A stretch of DNA of 64,000 bases, taken from Rostratula benghalensis. Lineage: Eukaryota; Chordata; Aves; Charadriiformes; Rostratulidae. The position numbers and the translations under genes were made by a program. Location of the stretch: NCBI GenBank assembly GCA_013399305.1, contig VXAI01000035.1:133015-197014 (forward strand). Reading direction: 5' to 3'. The stretch's first letter is position 1. Every line of letters begins with the position of its first letter. Of this stretch, positions 1-10,962 are shown in pieces. The notes under the pieces are model-generated. The model saw only the letters and a list, made by a program, of their open reading frames with translations. It had not been told where the DNA came from and searched no databases.

Positions 1-1866
1 CCACCCTTCCCAGCTTGCCTTGGGCACAGACAAAACTTAGGTTCTCCCCAAAAAAAAAAAAAAAAAAAAAAAAAATCAACTTCCCTGTGGCCTCCCAAGG
101 TTTTTAAGTGTCATCTTTCCTTATTTCGACTCATCCTTCATTTCTGCTAGTTATAAGTCTACTTTCTTCCCAAGCAGTAGAACGGATAGCAAAAGCTATT
201 TATTCTTGCTAGATGTGATTAGTGGAGTTATGAGTTATTTGGCCCTCTAAATTTTAAAGGGCCTGGCTATCTGTCATCTCCCCCTTCTGGCTGGATGCTA
301 GAACAATGCGATAAATCGAAGTTTGCTTCCCCAAAGGAATCCAGCTACTATCAGGAACAGTGGACTTACATAGAACAGCTAAGTAGATGTTTTCTGGACT
401 ATTTGGCAGACAATACCTTTCATGTTCTGCTCTACATTCTCCTTATTTCTCCAAAGAGCTGACAGATTTTGTCTGGATGAGGACTGTCTTCTTCAGGGAA
501 TGACAAAAAGCACGTAATAATCTGCATTTATCAAAATGACTACTTGAAGCATACACTAGAGATGAACCCAAGTTAAAAGGTGCTGACTGAGATTTGAACT
601 TTGCTAGGGCTGCAAGTATGCTTTTGGGAGCAGGGAGTTACTTATCTCAACAACTGAAATAATCTGAACCGTACCTCAACAACAGATGTTTAAACTACAG
701 TTTTCAGCTCCTGAAGTTTTCAAACTCTGGGTGGAAGGACAAGGCTGGTATGCAACTTCATTGTATTTTAGTAAAAGAGTTGTATAACATCAAAACGTAA
801 GTTTCAGCACTCTGAAACAGTGTACATGGTGCAAACCAGTGAGTTGTAATAGACCTTTTGCCAGTTAAGTACAAAATACTTCTTTTCTGACTCCTTAGGT
901 GAAAGCTACTGCAGCATTAACACAGTTGGATTTAGTTTGTAGAAGCCTGGCATAGGAAATAGGGGTTGTGAGCTCTAAATTCATTGCAGGTGCTACAACC
1001 TTTGGCACAGTTTTTGTGCCTCCATTTCCTATTTTGCTTAAGAGGGAATATGTCAATGCATCCTTATAAAGGGCCTGCAAAACTTAACTCTCTGAGGCAG
1101 CCAGGGTCTCACACCTAAAACGTTTGAACAAAACTTTGAAGCAAAATTTAGCCAATTGCTGTCATACCTTTCTTCAAGCCTCTGTATTAAAACTCTGGTT
1201 TTTCTATACATTTCCCCCCAAAGTCATGTACTTTCTTTATGCTATCTTTCCTTTTCCATTTATTTTCACACATACCTCTCCCTAAACTACCAGGTCTTCA
1301 GGAAAGCAAGCCTTTTATCTTCCCAACCATTAAAACCCTAAAATACTTTTTTGTTGTTGTTTTACTACGTATACCATACTTTAAGATATAACCATTCCCT
1401 TAGGCACATCTTTGCTCGTGTGTGAGGGAATTTTGAAAAAAACAATTTCTTTTGTGCTACAATGGTATTTGCTAAAAATGTATCCTGAAGTTAAAGAAGT
1501 ATCACTGCATATGAAGTTTATGCCAGATGCTTCAAACCCTCACAAACTTGGTGATATTTTAAGCTAGTGCATAGCTTCAGTTAACCCCGCCTCTGTGTAT
1601 CCCTGTGTTTGGAGTCCAGCGCTGATGAAATAGCCTAACTCCATCCTGAGATTGACAAGTTATTAATTAGGACAGCAGGTCTGTCACAACCTCTAAGCCT
1701 CACCAGCACTTCCACTAGCTCCTTGGAGAGATGTATTGTCACCTACTATTGGGATTAAGCTTCTCACTTTCAAAGCATAAACCACAGTCATGGTAGTAGA
1801 TTGAAAATGACTCTATTTAGTATTTTTGTAGTCCGTTGGCCTGCATCTCTTCCTTTTTGATTTTAT
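1..1866. other. Noncoding stretch, nothing recognised
   Basis: AT-rich sequence with a run of 26 A residues at 50-75, which could be an old retrotransposon tail but has no recognisable element attached. The short open frames on both strands are of chance length and show no protein family I recognise. Confidence 0.6.
50..75. repeat. A26 homopolymer
   Basis: An uninterrupted run of 26 A residues. No poly(A) signal or known SINE/LINE 3' end precedes it, so its origin is unclear. Confidence 0.9.
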
Positions 1867-1935
1867 GGGTGAAGTCTCGGACCATTGAGAAATGGGAGTT
1901 TTGCCACTGACTTCACTGGGGCCAGAATTTCACTC
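1867..1935. repeat. Degenerate palindromic ancient amniote repeat
   Basis: The two halves are imperfect reverse complements: a left arm beginning GGGTGAAG and a right arm ending ATTTCACTC, around a short centre near GAGTTTTG. Both arms carry the motif related to CATTGACTTCAATGG that I recall from a hairpin-like interspersed repeat common in turtles, crocodilians and birds. The palindromy is seen here; family membership is from memory, without a database match. It may be a fossil of a MITE-like DNA element or of a LINE-derived hairpin. Confidence 0.45.
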
Positions 1936-2370
1936 TACATCTTCTACAGGGAATCCCGAGAGAAAGAATTTAATTAACAAAGTAGATTATCAAGTGCAGT
2001 GGAACAAAAACAGCCTTAAAGTATCCTCAGTTGTTTCAATAATGGAGATAGGGGCTTGGATAACTTAGGGCAGGACCTAATCTACATAATCTTGCCATAT
2101 TGCCTGAGAACGCAGCCAATGCTGCAAACTCTGATAAATGAATACTGAATCCTTGCTGTAGGAGAACGCTCAAAGCACTTGGAAAAGACCCACCAGTTAA
2201 CAATGCTGTTGGACTCCAGAGTAAAGGGAAGCTTCTACAAAGGATGACTGAAGGGGGACATTCTTGGGACTCCCTGTCAGTTGAACTCTTGCCTTGAGAA
2301 AAAGGCATTGGGAGAGCGCACAGGATTTGGACTCAACATGAGATGCGTGTTTTCATATTATTGTTTGCAT
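1936..2370. other. Noncoding spacer
   Basis: Unassigned sequence between the palindromic repeat and the CR1 tail. I see no coding or RNA signal in it. Confidence 0.55.
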
Positions 2371-2470
2371 CGACTACCTGCTCTAGTGGGAGATGTCCCT
2401 GCCCATGGCAGGTGGGTTGGAACTAGAAGATCTTTAAGGTCCCTTCCAATCTAAACCATTCTATGATTCT
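2371..2470 (+). mobile_element. CR1 LINE 3' end fragment
   Basis: About 100 bases matching the 3' untranslated end of avian CR1 elements: CTGCTCTAGTGGGAG, then the GGCAGG...GGTTGGAACTAGA block, then CTTTAAGGTCCCTTCCAA, closing with ATTCTATGATTCT. Orientation is plus. The copy lacks all ORF2 coding sequence, as expected from the severe 5' truncation typical of CR1. The tail carries under two octamer units. Confidence 0.93.
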
Positions 2471-4733
2471 CTAATGAGGACATTAGCATACAGTAATGGC
2501 AATCACATGCAGCATGAGCTAGATGCTGGTGGTAGCTATTGCAGATTCTTTTTAAGAGAGTTTTCAACTGCATTGTTTTTACTTTCCACCAGTTCAGAGA
2601 ACCAGCACGGTACTTCCAGCATATATAGTGACAGGACTAAAAGAATGAGAAAAGAGTTTTACAGGAAAACATGCGTGCTAGAGTTTCAATGCAATCACTG
2701 TATCCCATTAGAAACATTTATATTTACTATCAGGTACCCTGAAGAATAGCTGCAGTGCTAAAATGTTAGTGCTTTGCAGCTCTACTGGTTCAGCGACAGC
2801 TGCTTTTGTTGGATTAGAGTCACAAGAAAAGCTCTAGCCAACGACATGTAGGTCACCATGTGGGGTTCTAGCACTTGTCACACTGCAAAAATATTGTTCA
2901 AGACCAAGTTTTGTGGAGGAGCCAAGGGCCCTCTGTAGCATCTGGGTGTGCTGGTTTCTACTTCATTGCTCAGAGGAAAATACCCAGTTTCAAGACAGAA
3001 AATGGAAAGGGATTAATGGACAGATTCTTGTACAGTGCAGAGCAATGCCTAGACTGAGATCTTAGTCTTCTAGGTATTTATTAAAGCCACCAATGTATAG
3101 CTTTATAGTCACTGTTTTCAAAATATCCTGTAAACTTCCTCAGGCCTGTAGACTTCATGTAGTATTAGCACAAGTACAGTAGGTAGAAAAGAAACACAAC
3201 TGAGAATGCGTATCTAATTGCACCCTAGCCTGTATAATACCAATTTTCACAGTAAAGTTATAGCCAGTCATAATAATTAAAAAAATCCTACCTTTTCCTT
3301 CCTACCATTTTCTAGTCAGCCTTTTTCAAAGCACCTGCAAATGAATACTATTTAACTGCTGTTTTTAAACATGAAAGGACTAAGTTACGTTAGATTAAGT
3401 TTCCAGTGAGCAAGAGTTAACATTGCAGATTTATGCATGACCAACGTAACACACACTGGCTATCACACCGAGTTCTCTGGGACTGCTCCAGTATGAAGAC
3501 TACACAAAAGCACTTTCCCATTCTTGGGAGAGTTCAAGTCTAGGTCATTTTGGCAACAAACATGAAGGAAAAGCAGTAAGTTCATGGCTGCACTAAAGAA
3601 ATCAAAATCCTGCTTCAGTCTGGATCCACGAGAAGAGCAAGATTCTCACCCAGACCTTAATTAACACTTTGCTCTTCTTGACATACTGTTAGGCATGTTA
3701 GATGCAAACCAACACTAAAAGAATCCAGTAAAGCAAGCAATCATATCACAACTTGGGATACATGCAAACCTAACTAAATCTAATAAAACACGTTAAGTAA
3801 GTAGCAGATAACTAACAGACAGCAGTATCACATTCACAGGAATCTGCAGAGACACTCAGAGGGTCTTTCCTGAGACACACAGGAAACTTCCACTGCCATT
3901 ATTTTTTTTTTTTCCAATTTTCCCATTAAGCTTTACCATAAAAGCATAAACAACAATATTTATTTCCTACCTACCCCATCCTCAGTCCTGCCTCTGCTGA
4001 GAGGGTCACACAAAGACTCTTCTTTGTCACACACCACCAGAAGCAAAACCAATTTTGCCACCCAAGTGAGGCCTCAGAAACAGCTGGCTGCATCCAGGGA
4101 CCTTAATAACGTGCACCTGGGCATCGTTAGGTTCACCAGGTCCTGTCTTCACCTGCAGGATCTTTAGTCCTGATAATGCTGTGCACAAAAGGCTGAGCTC
4201 AAAAACAGATTTTAGGTTAAGAAACTGAGCAAATGTAGAAGCTCAGGTTGTCCCCAGAAGCATGAAATGGCAAAATGCCTTTTTTTTTTTTTTTAACAGA
4301 GTCATTTCCCAGGATGGATTTACATCCTGCAGTGTTCACAAGGCCTGTGTTTTCACAGCATTTAAGGCAAACAAAATGCTCTTGATGAAATATCAGCTCT
4401 TTCTGTGTGCAGAATATGGCATTAAATTTATAGAGCAAAGGAAGAAGCGGTTTACGTGCCTTGAGGGGAATTGAGAAGTGACAGTAGGCACTTAACAGCA
4501 AGTTCCAATTACAGCATTTAAATATAATTGCATACTCTGTTAATCTGTGTCAGGGTGGCATCATTTTAATATGATTGTCACAGATTCTTTCTAATATTGT
4601 GAGCGATGTGAGTGAAGCTGAGCCTACTGAAAAAGTTCAGCTCCAGGTCTTAATATACTCTCTAATTCTGTCCGTCAATTATGCTACAGCAGAGTTCAAA
4701 TAAAGGTCTGGGGATCTAGAGGATGTAGCTACC
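2471..4733. other. Noncoding stretch with T tracts
   Basis: No gene recognised. Contains T12 at 3902-3913 and T15 at 4280-4294. Open frames on both strands across 4217-4501 overlap each other around the T15 tract and look like chance frames. If the candidate minus-strand exon at 5188-5430 is real, 4740-5187 would be its 3' UTR and this interval would lie beyond the transcript end. Confidence 0.5.
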
Positions 4734-4739
4734 TTTATT
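4734..4739 (-). promoter_or_regulatory. Possible poly(A) signal, minus strand
   Basis: TTTATT on the plus strand reads AATAAA on the minus strand, about 450 bases downstream of the stop codon of the candidate exon at 5188-5430. AATAAA is common by chance in AT-rich DNA, so it only matters if that exon is genuine. Confidence 0.2.
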
Positions 4740-5187
4740 AAAGTACTTCTATTGTAAATACATGTATGGGTCAGGAGACAGTTATCATTTGGTCTTGTTA
4801 TTTTTTATGAGCCTACTACTATTAGAAGAGACTCTTGTGTATAATGATTTAGATGTGTCATGGAATCTTATTTCAAATGGAAACTGTAAAGTGTAATAAC
4901 AAAAATTACAGTTTGACCTCTGCAAAAATGTTCATTCATGCACTCCCATTTGTGCATTATAAATAGTATTACAGGAGACAATTTTAATCCAAGGATCCAA
5001 AAGCATTTGCTCTATCCTTTATAAACTCCAAAGTCCTAATTACGTGATGGAAGCTTAGGTATACAAAGAACAGAGATTCATGTTTGGTAGTTAAACTTCA
5101 AAACTTACCATAGGCACTACTTTTATGGTAAAAACACGTCGCAAACTGTTTCTTCTGCTGTAAAGACCACTTGAAGGTGTTCCTGCC

Positions 5188-5430
5188 TCATTGCTCCACC
5201 ACATCAAGGCCCACACTGGGATTTACTGCCTCCATACTTGTGCTAATGAAACCCATGGAATGTGTTCGAATCCGATCAGAACTTGGCTGAGTTAAAAGAT
5301 ACCCCCGTTTGGAGGATATTTTAGTCCAAGTCAGCTTATTGATCTGATCTGGTTTAGAAAGCAGCCCACACAGTTTCATCAACACAAGCATTGCAAGAAG
5401 GCATTGCAACTTGGGGGCTGGAATAAATGA
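5188..5430 (-). CDS. Candidate terminal coding exon, unknown gene
   Basis: Read on the minus strand, a long pyrimidine tract ends in CCACAG at 5436-5431, a strong 3' splice acceptor. The next base opens a phase-0 frame of 80 codons (starting Ser-Phe-Ile-Pro-Ala-Pro-Lys) that runs to TGA at 5188. The first third is Leu/Met/Cys-rich and could include a membrane segment. The rest is polar, with a Lys/Arg/Ser-rich stretch and an acidic end (LDVVEQ), like a cytoplasmic tail. The frame keeps three CpGs (near 5266-5307). I do not recognise the family. Upstream exons would lie at higher coordinates, and I cannot identify them. It could be a chance frame next to a decoy acceptor; comparative data would decide. 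Confidence 0.3.
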   Translation of the reverse strand, partial: SFIPAPKLQCLLAMLVLMKLCGLLSKPDQINKLTWTKISSKRGYLLTQPSSDRIRTHSMGFISTSMEAVNPSVGLDVVEQ

Positions 5431-5456
5431 CTGTGGTAGAGAAGAAAGAGAAATAG
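5431..5456 (-). promoter_or_regulatory. Strong 3' splice acceptor signal, minus strand
   Basis: The minus strand has about 22 mostly pyrimidine bases followed by CCACAG. This is among the best acceptor-like signals I found in the window, and it sits exactly before the open frame ending at 5188. Confidence 0.4.
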
Positions 5457-8400
5457 CATCGCAGAACTGTATAAAGAGCTTCCCAAGTTACTGCCTCTTG
5501 CTAGAGAATATTTGAAATATCTTTATACAGGCACAAAGTTCTGATCATATACTTCATCAAACGCTGTAGAAATGTTGTGGGGTGTATATAAACAGAATTT
5601 ACTACAGAAGAATCCATTAGTTTTGTTGTAGTGATGACCATGAACAGCCAACGAAATAAAACAGGAAGAAAGCCCTGTACAACCGCGAACAAGACAATAA
5701 TTATCAAAACCTGCTGATTTTTGTGCAAAATGTCCCTAGATTTTTCGACAAGTTTACATCTCATATTAAAACATCGCTGCCACCAATGAAACTATCCCCG
5801 AGCACCATGCTGGCACTTGGGTTGCTGTAATCATGCAGGACGAACGCCACTTACTCAATCACTGGATTTTCCTTGGCGGTTTCCCATCCAACACTACAGG
5901 GCTTGGCTGTGTTTAACTCTCAAGATCAGGCAGGATCTCAGCCAAAGTTGCATGGCCACATATTTTCTTAACCCTCCGACCAGCTTCCATGTTAAAAAGA
6001 CAAGTTGCCAATGCCCAGCTACACAGTTCTTTAAATTTAAGATTATTTTATTGTTGCATTTAGTCTCTAAAAAATTGTTTCTTGCCAGTTGCTTATAATT
6101 AGCAGTCACCCTGTTTTCTCTATAGTCATTTATAGAAGCTTAACTTCAAAGAAGATTTTACATCATGGAAAGAATGAAAAAAAATATTGAAATATGGAAT
6201 TTCTTCTAAAATGACCCTCACTGAAGCAATGCCTATCCTGGGGGCTTGTGAGAAAAGACCAAAAAAGAGATGTGCATTTTAGAAATCAGTGAAGCAAACG
6301 AATGATTGTCCTACGAGCTCTTGGACAACACTGCACAGAGCTACCATATGCTTCCTAGTGCTCCCCTAACTGCCAGCTGTCTCCACCTTGCTCCTTCCAA
6401 ATGGCAGAGCAGGCAGCCGAATTGCCAAAATTGATGTTTTGACCTGCAGTTATAGGCAGAGATGAAGCTTGGGGTCCGTTTGATGAGAACATAAGCTACA
6501 TAAAAGTAGAGCAAGGACAAAATAGGGTCACATTGTTCCGCTGCTGTCCTGGAAGAGTAACTCAGGAAAAATAACCGGATAGAGGCATTTCTGCAAAAGT
6601 AGTGCAAAATCAAAACCAAGCTGATTCTGAGCAGTATTTTACATTCATTTTTCCTCTCCTTTGCAGAAGAGGCACATTATAAAGAGAGTGCAAGGCAAGA
6701 GAAAAACAGATCCACTGCCCTTTGAATTCATGGCATTATCTGAATACAGATAAGTCTAAACCAAACGAATTGTTGACAAATGTGCAGGCTGGGGAATCTA
6801 TATTACAAACACTGTATCATAATCTCCTTTCTCAGAATGACCCAATTAACTTTCCTCCACCTCTCCTTGTCCTCCCTTCCACTATGGCTGTCCACGTCAA
6901 TGGAGAACCACCATGATAGTAAGTTTTATTACTTTGAGCTCCATCCCACACTCTGCTTCATCTCTAAATGCTGGTACTTCTCAGCAGTGAGCGGCACCCA
7001 TCAGAGAGAACTGGCAGGTTCTCACAGACATACTGGCACATGAGGAATGAGCATGGCTGTGTGTGCTCCCGAACTTGATGTTAGTTGAAAACCCTTAGAA
7101 TAAGATGAGAAAATCCACCATTCTCCCAAATTACAGTCCTTGCTCCCTGATCCTATCATTTTACTAAGGATAATGTAGAAACCCCTGAGAAAACTAGTGT
7201 AAGACACCAGCATAATTAACATTGCTTTAATGCTTTTTTTTCTTTCAATGCACTGTTATGATGGTGTATCTGGTGATTTTTTACTATACCAGCTGGTATC
7301 CTAAAGCTTCTTTCTTCTGAAACATTAAATTGGATAGGTTATGACTGCCTGATTTCAGTTTCTCTCTAAGGTATGGATCTCATGGGAGATTTTCCAAATG
7401 AAAGCTTTCACTAATGAAACACATAATAGGCAGGTGTGAGGTGGAATGTAGGAATACATCCTTATCTCGGTTATAAACTGAAAACTTGGGAGAAATACTA
7501 ATAAAGTGTTAAAAGCCTTAAATTTAGTGTGGCCTGAATAAATTGTGTGCTGTTTGGATGTGAACTTAAAGATCGTAAAACCAAAAAGTATTATGAATTG
7601 GGGCCCATGACAGCCTGGAGATACCCAAAGTTCCACAGTTTGGCAAAACCAGGCAGCAAAGTGCCAAAAAATGCTTACCTTACTTTTAAATACCCTTCAT
7701 ACACAATGAAAACCTGCAGAACCAGGCTCCTTGGGGTACAAGTTTTCAGTGAGGCATACTGCCTTCATCCTGTCCTTTAACACTTTTTGAATTTCAGAAT
7801 TGTTTTAAGGACATTATGTCCTTAATTAAGATATTATGAACATGTCTTAAGGTTCTCCAGGTTGGGTATAATCAGTATTTGGTTAGAAGAGGAAGACCCA
7901 CTGAATGACCCTATACATCATTTATTGCACAAGCTGACAGTATTAGATGTGAGAGAATCCTGGGATGATTGCTCCTTCCTAGCATCCCCAAAGCCTCAGC
8001 GTGAGCTTGTATCACCAAAGACAGTTACACAAAGACATACATTCATAGAGAAGTCCAGTGTTCATTAGCTCTAATTCCCATACAGTGGCTTGTTTCAACT
8101 CTCTGGTCTTGAGGCTGCCCAAAGGCAGTTCTAACTGGATGCAATAAACTTCCAGGGGTTGTTCAGCTGCTCATGATGGCATCAGGTGAATGTACTCAGC
8201 CCTGGAAGACAACCATGAGTGAAGGGTAAGGTTGGACTGCTGAACAGATTCCTCACCAAATAGGAATTTTCTCCACCCTAGGGTTTCTTTGCATTGCCAA
8301 GTGGAACTGACTTTGTGCATTTGCTCTTGTTATTTCTTCAGAATGCTCTGTGCTTCCAAGAGCTCCTTGGCACAGAATGGTTAAAAAGGCAAATCCAGCT

Positions 8401-10683
8401 CCAGTAACTAAGACGGTACTCCCTGTGTGTGTACTGGACACAGACACACGCATGCTCATTATTTAAAACACTCCCCCCCTTCTCCCATCCATATGTTGTT
8501 GCTTTTCCCTAATGATGCTTCCACTTTGCCAGTGTTGTCTCCTAAACAGGAGATCCACAACAGCTGGTGAAACAGTACAAAGTCAGGGGAGAGGAGCTAT
8601 TAGAGGAGTTAACTGGTGAAGCCTGGACACCACTAGGAGACATTTTCCATGTCACTGTGCATTCAGCATGGAATCTGTGTCATCACATGGTGCGGCAGTC
8701 TTGGCAAACCTGTTCCAAAGCTGAGTCTGCTGGCACTTTGCAGCTACCATCATCCCTGCTGTCACTGCTCTTTGGCTGCCTTACTGCAAATGGTATTCTC
8801 TTGTCACCTCTGCTGCCACACAGACATACAGAGCTAAGTTCAGTCCTAGCTTATCTATGTGGTCTGTCACTAGGCTTAACAGTGCTATTCTGGACTTCCT
8901 TTTAAAAGGTACGTTTCCATAATAGGCATTCTGTAAAAACAGGGATATAATTATTTCCTCTTTTATCCAGGAATAGAGGGAATAGGGGAAGAATTCCTGA
9001 TTCTCATTGGACATACCTATGTTCAAGTCAGCTCAGTTCAGATGTTACTTTTTTCAGTGACGATCATTCATCAGATAAAGAATCCCTGAAGTTCAGACTT
9101 CAACCCTGAATTCTTTAAAGGGAGAGCAGACATTACCAGGATCTGTAGATTCTCTGGTGTGCACAACGGCATAGGAGGAAGTAATAAACTCTGCTGGTGT
9201 TGAGATAATTTTGTGTCTGTCAGAGTCAGTCCCCTCTACATAAAGCTGTATTCACTGTGGGTACACAGTTATAAAAATGGAAAGGCACTAGGACACAGCA
9301 GCTCCTGTCTCATTTTATGTATCAGATACATGTTTTTATTTATTCCCCATAAAAGAAGAAAAAAAATAGTCAATCATCTTTTGATGTAGAAAATGAAAGA
9401 ATAATCTTTACATGCTCTTGCTATTTGAGCAATTATAGTTCGAGAGTCCAGATTTCTTTCCTCTGCTGTTCTCTACAACTGACAAAACCTTCAGGTTCAT
9501 TTTTGCTGGCTTTTACATCTCTTTACACCTCTTCTACACAGTTTACTCCCCTCCTCCCCCTACGTACTCGACTGCAAGAGCAAACCTGTGACATTTAGAG
9601 AATTTTCGGTAATTTTTTGGAGACCTTGCCCACAGCAGAGGGAGCAAAGGGTCAGAGTCCATTTGTTCTACTTGTCCCAGATAAACCAGATACACAAGAT
9701 GTGTAGACATACATAAGCCTCACTGGACATTCATATAGACAAAAACTGTGCTGGTGTTGTGTAACAAGCTCCCCTCAAGCATTTTCTTCTCAAGCAATCA
9801 GAAGACTTCCCTGATACCAATACCAAGTAATTTTTGTCTCACATGTTTGGACTAACCCAATCAACTTGATATGACTATATGTTTTAAATGGTACAGGAGG
9901 ACAGCTAGAACAGTGCAGTACGACTTGGAGCAATTTTTACTCTAAACTTTAGCAGACATTGTCTGATTTAGTTTATCTTTATGGCTGGTTCCTTAGCTTC
10001 TGGCAAAGCAAGTATTTAAAAAATGAACATATGTTGCATAAAATGACAATGCATGTAAATTCATTATCATACTCTGACATACATTTCTAGCGTAGCTCTC
10101 TTTCTGCAGAGCAATCTCTATCGCTAGCAATTCCAACCATGTTCTGTGAAGTCTGTGTGGCCACATCTGTTAAAATGCAGCTGCATTTCACAAGTCATTC
10201 GTTACCTTTAAATGCAGGAAAACAACCTATATGAATGAAGTAAACATGAACTTTCAAAGAGCTGATCTAATGAGGATGGGGAATACTGTAGTAATTTGGG
10301 CTTTGGGAGTAGCTATTAGGATTCATCAGCTCTTTCTGTGGACAACACTGGTTTATTGAATATCTGTTTCCTTGATTTGAGTTACTTATGTGCAATGCAG
10401 GTGTCATTTACTCATCTGCCTTGTAGATATTTTATTTTTTTAAGTAATGGCAAAGAAATACAAAGTACTGTGTTAATCACTTGAAAAAGTGATAAAAATA
10501 ATCTTATTTTTTGCTTACTGCTCCCCAAATAACCTTACTGACTGGATTTTTGTTCTTAAAAACTGAAAGTGAATGAGAGAAAACAGAATCAGAACTGCCT
10601 GAAATGTCAAATCTTAGGAGCACAGCTTGGAGAGCAGACAGATGGACCTAGCAAAAAGCAACGGCATATAAAAGTGCTATAAT
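5457..10683. other. Noncoding stretch, nothing assigned
   Basis: About 5.2 kb with no recognisable gene or repeat. The plus-strand frame at 8567-8905 (112 codons, no recognisable domain) and the minus-strand frames at 5501-5764 and 6341-6619 are the longest here. They show no family signature and are best treated as chance. If the 5188-5430 exon is real, this would be intron. Confidence 0.5.
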
Positions 10684-10962
10684 CCGTTGGAGCAGCATGT
10701 TAGTCGAGAACAATCAGATTCAAAATTGTTCCTCCGAAATTTTCTCGCTGGCAACCAAACATTGTGACTTTTGTCATCGTGCTACGAGGATGAATCAGAT
10801 GGGTGGCAAGAGCCAGGGATTGGAGAGAAAGCAGCAGATGTGAAGACAGAAAAGTGAAGCCAGCACAAAATGCCGCTATCGTTTACGAGGGGAGGTAGTG
10901 ATTATGGCATTAATCAACATTCTATAATCAATGGCAAAAACTCTGAGGAGTGCCAATATCTA
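10684..10962. promoter_or_regulatory. Candidate conserved noncoding element
   Basis: About 280 bases of roughly 40-45% GC that keep nine CpGs by hand count between 10684 and 10890, while the flanks have very few. The right half holds TAAT/ATCA-type motifs in two similar copies (TTAATCAACATT and ATAATCAATGGC). Retained CpGs plus homeodomain-like sites suggest an enhancer under constraint, but I cannot measure conservation, so this is inference. Confidence 0.3.

Noticed and set aside
8567..8905. 112-codon plus-strand frame considered as a gene.
   Set aside because: No recognisable family, no splice or poly(A) context, and a second overlapping open frame, as expected for chance.
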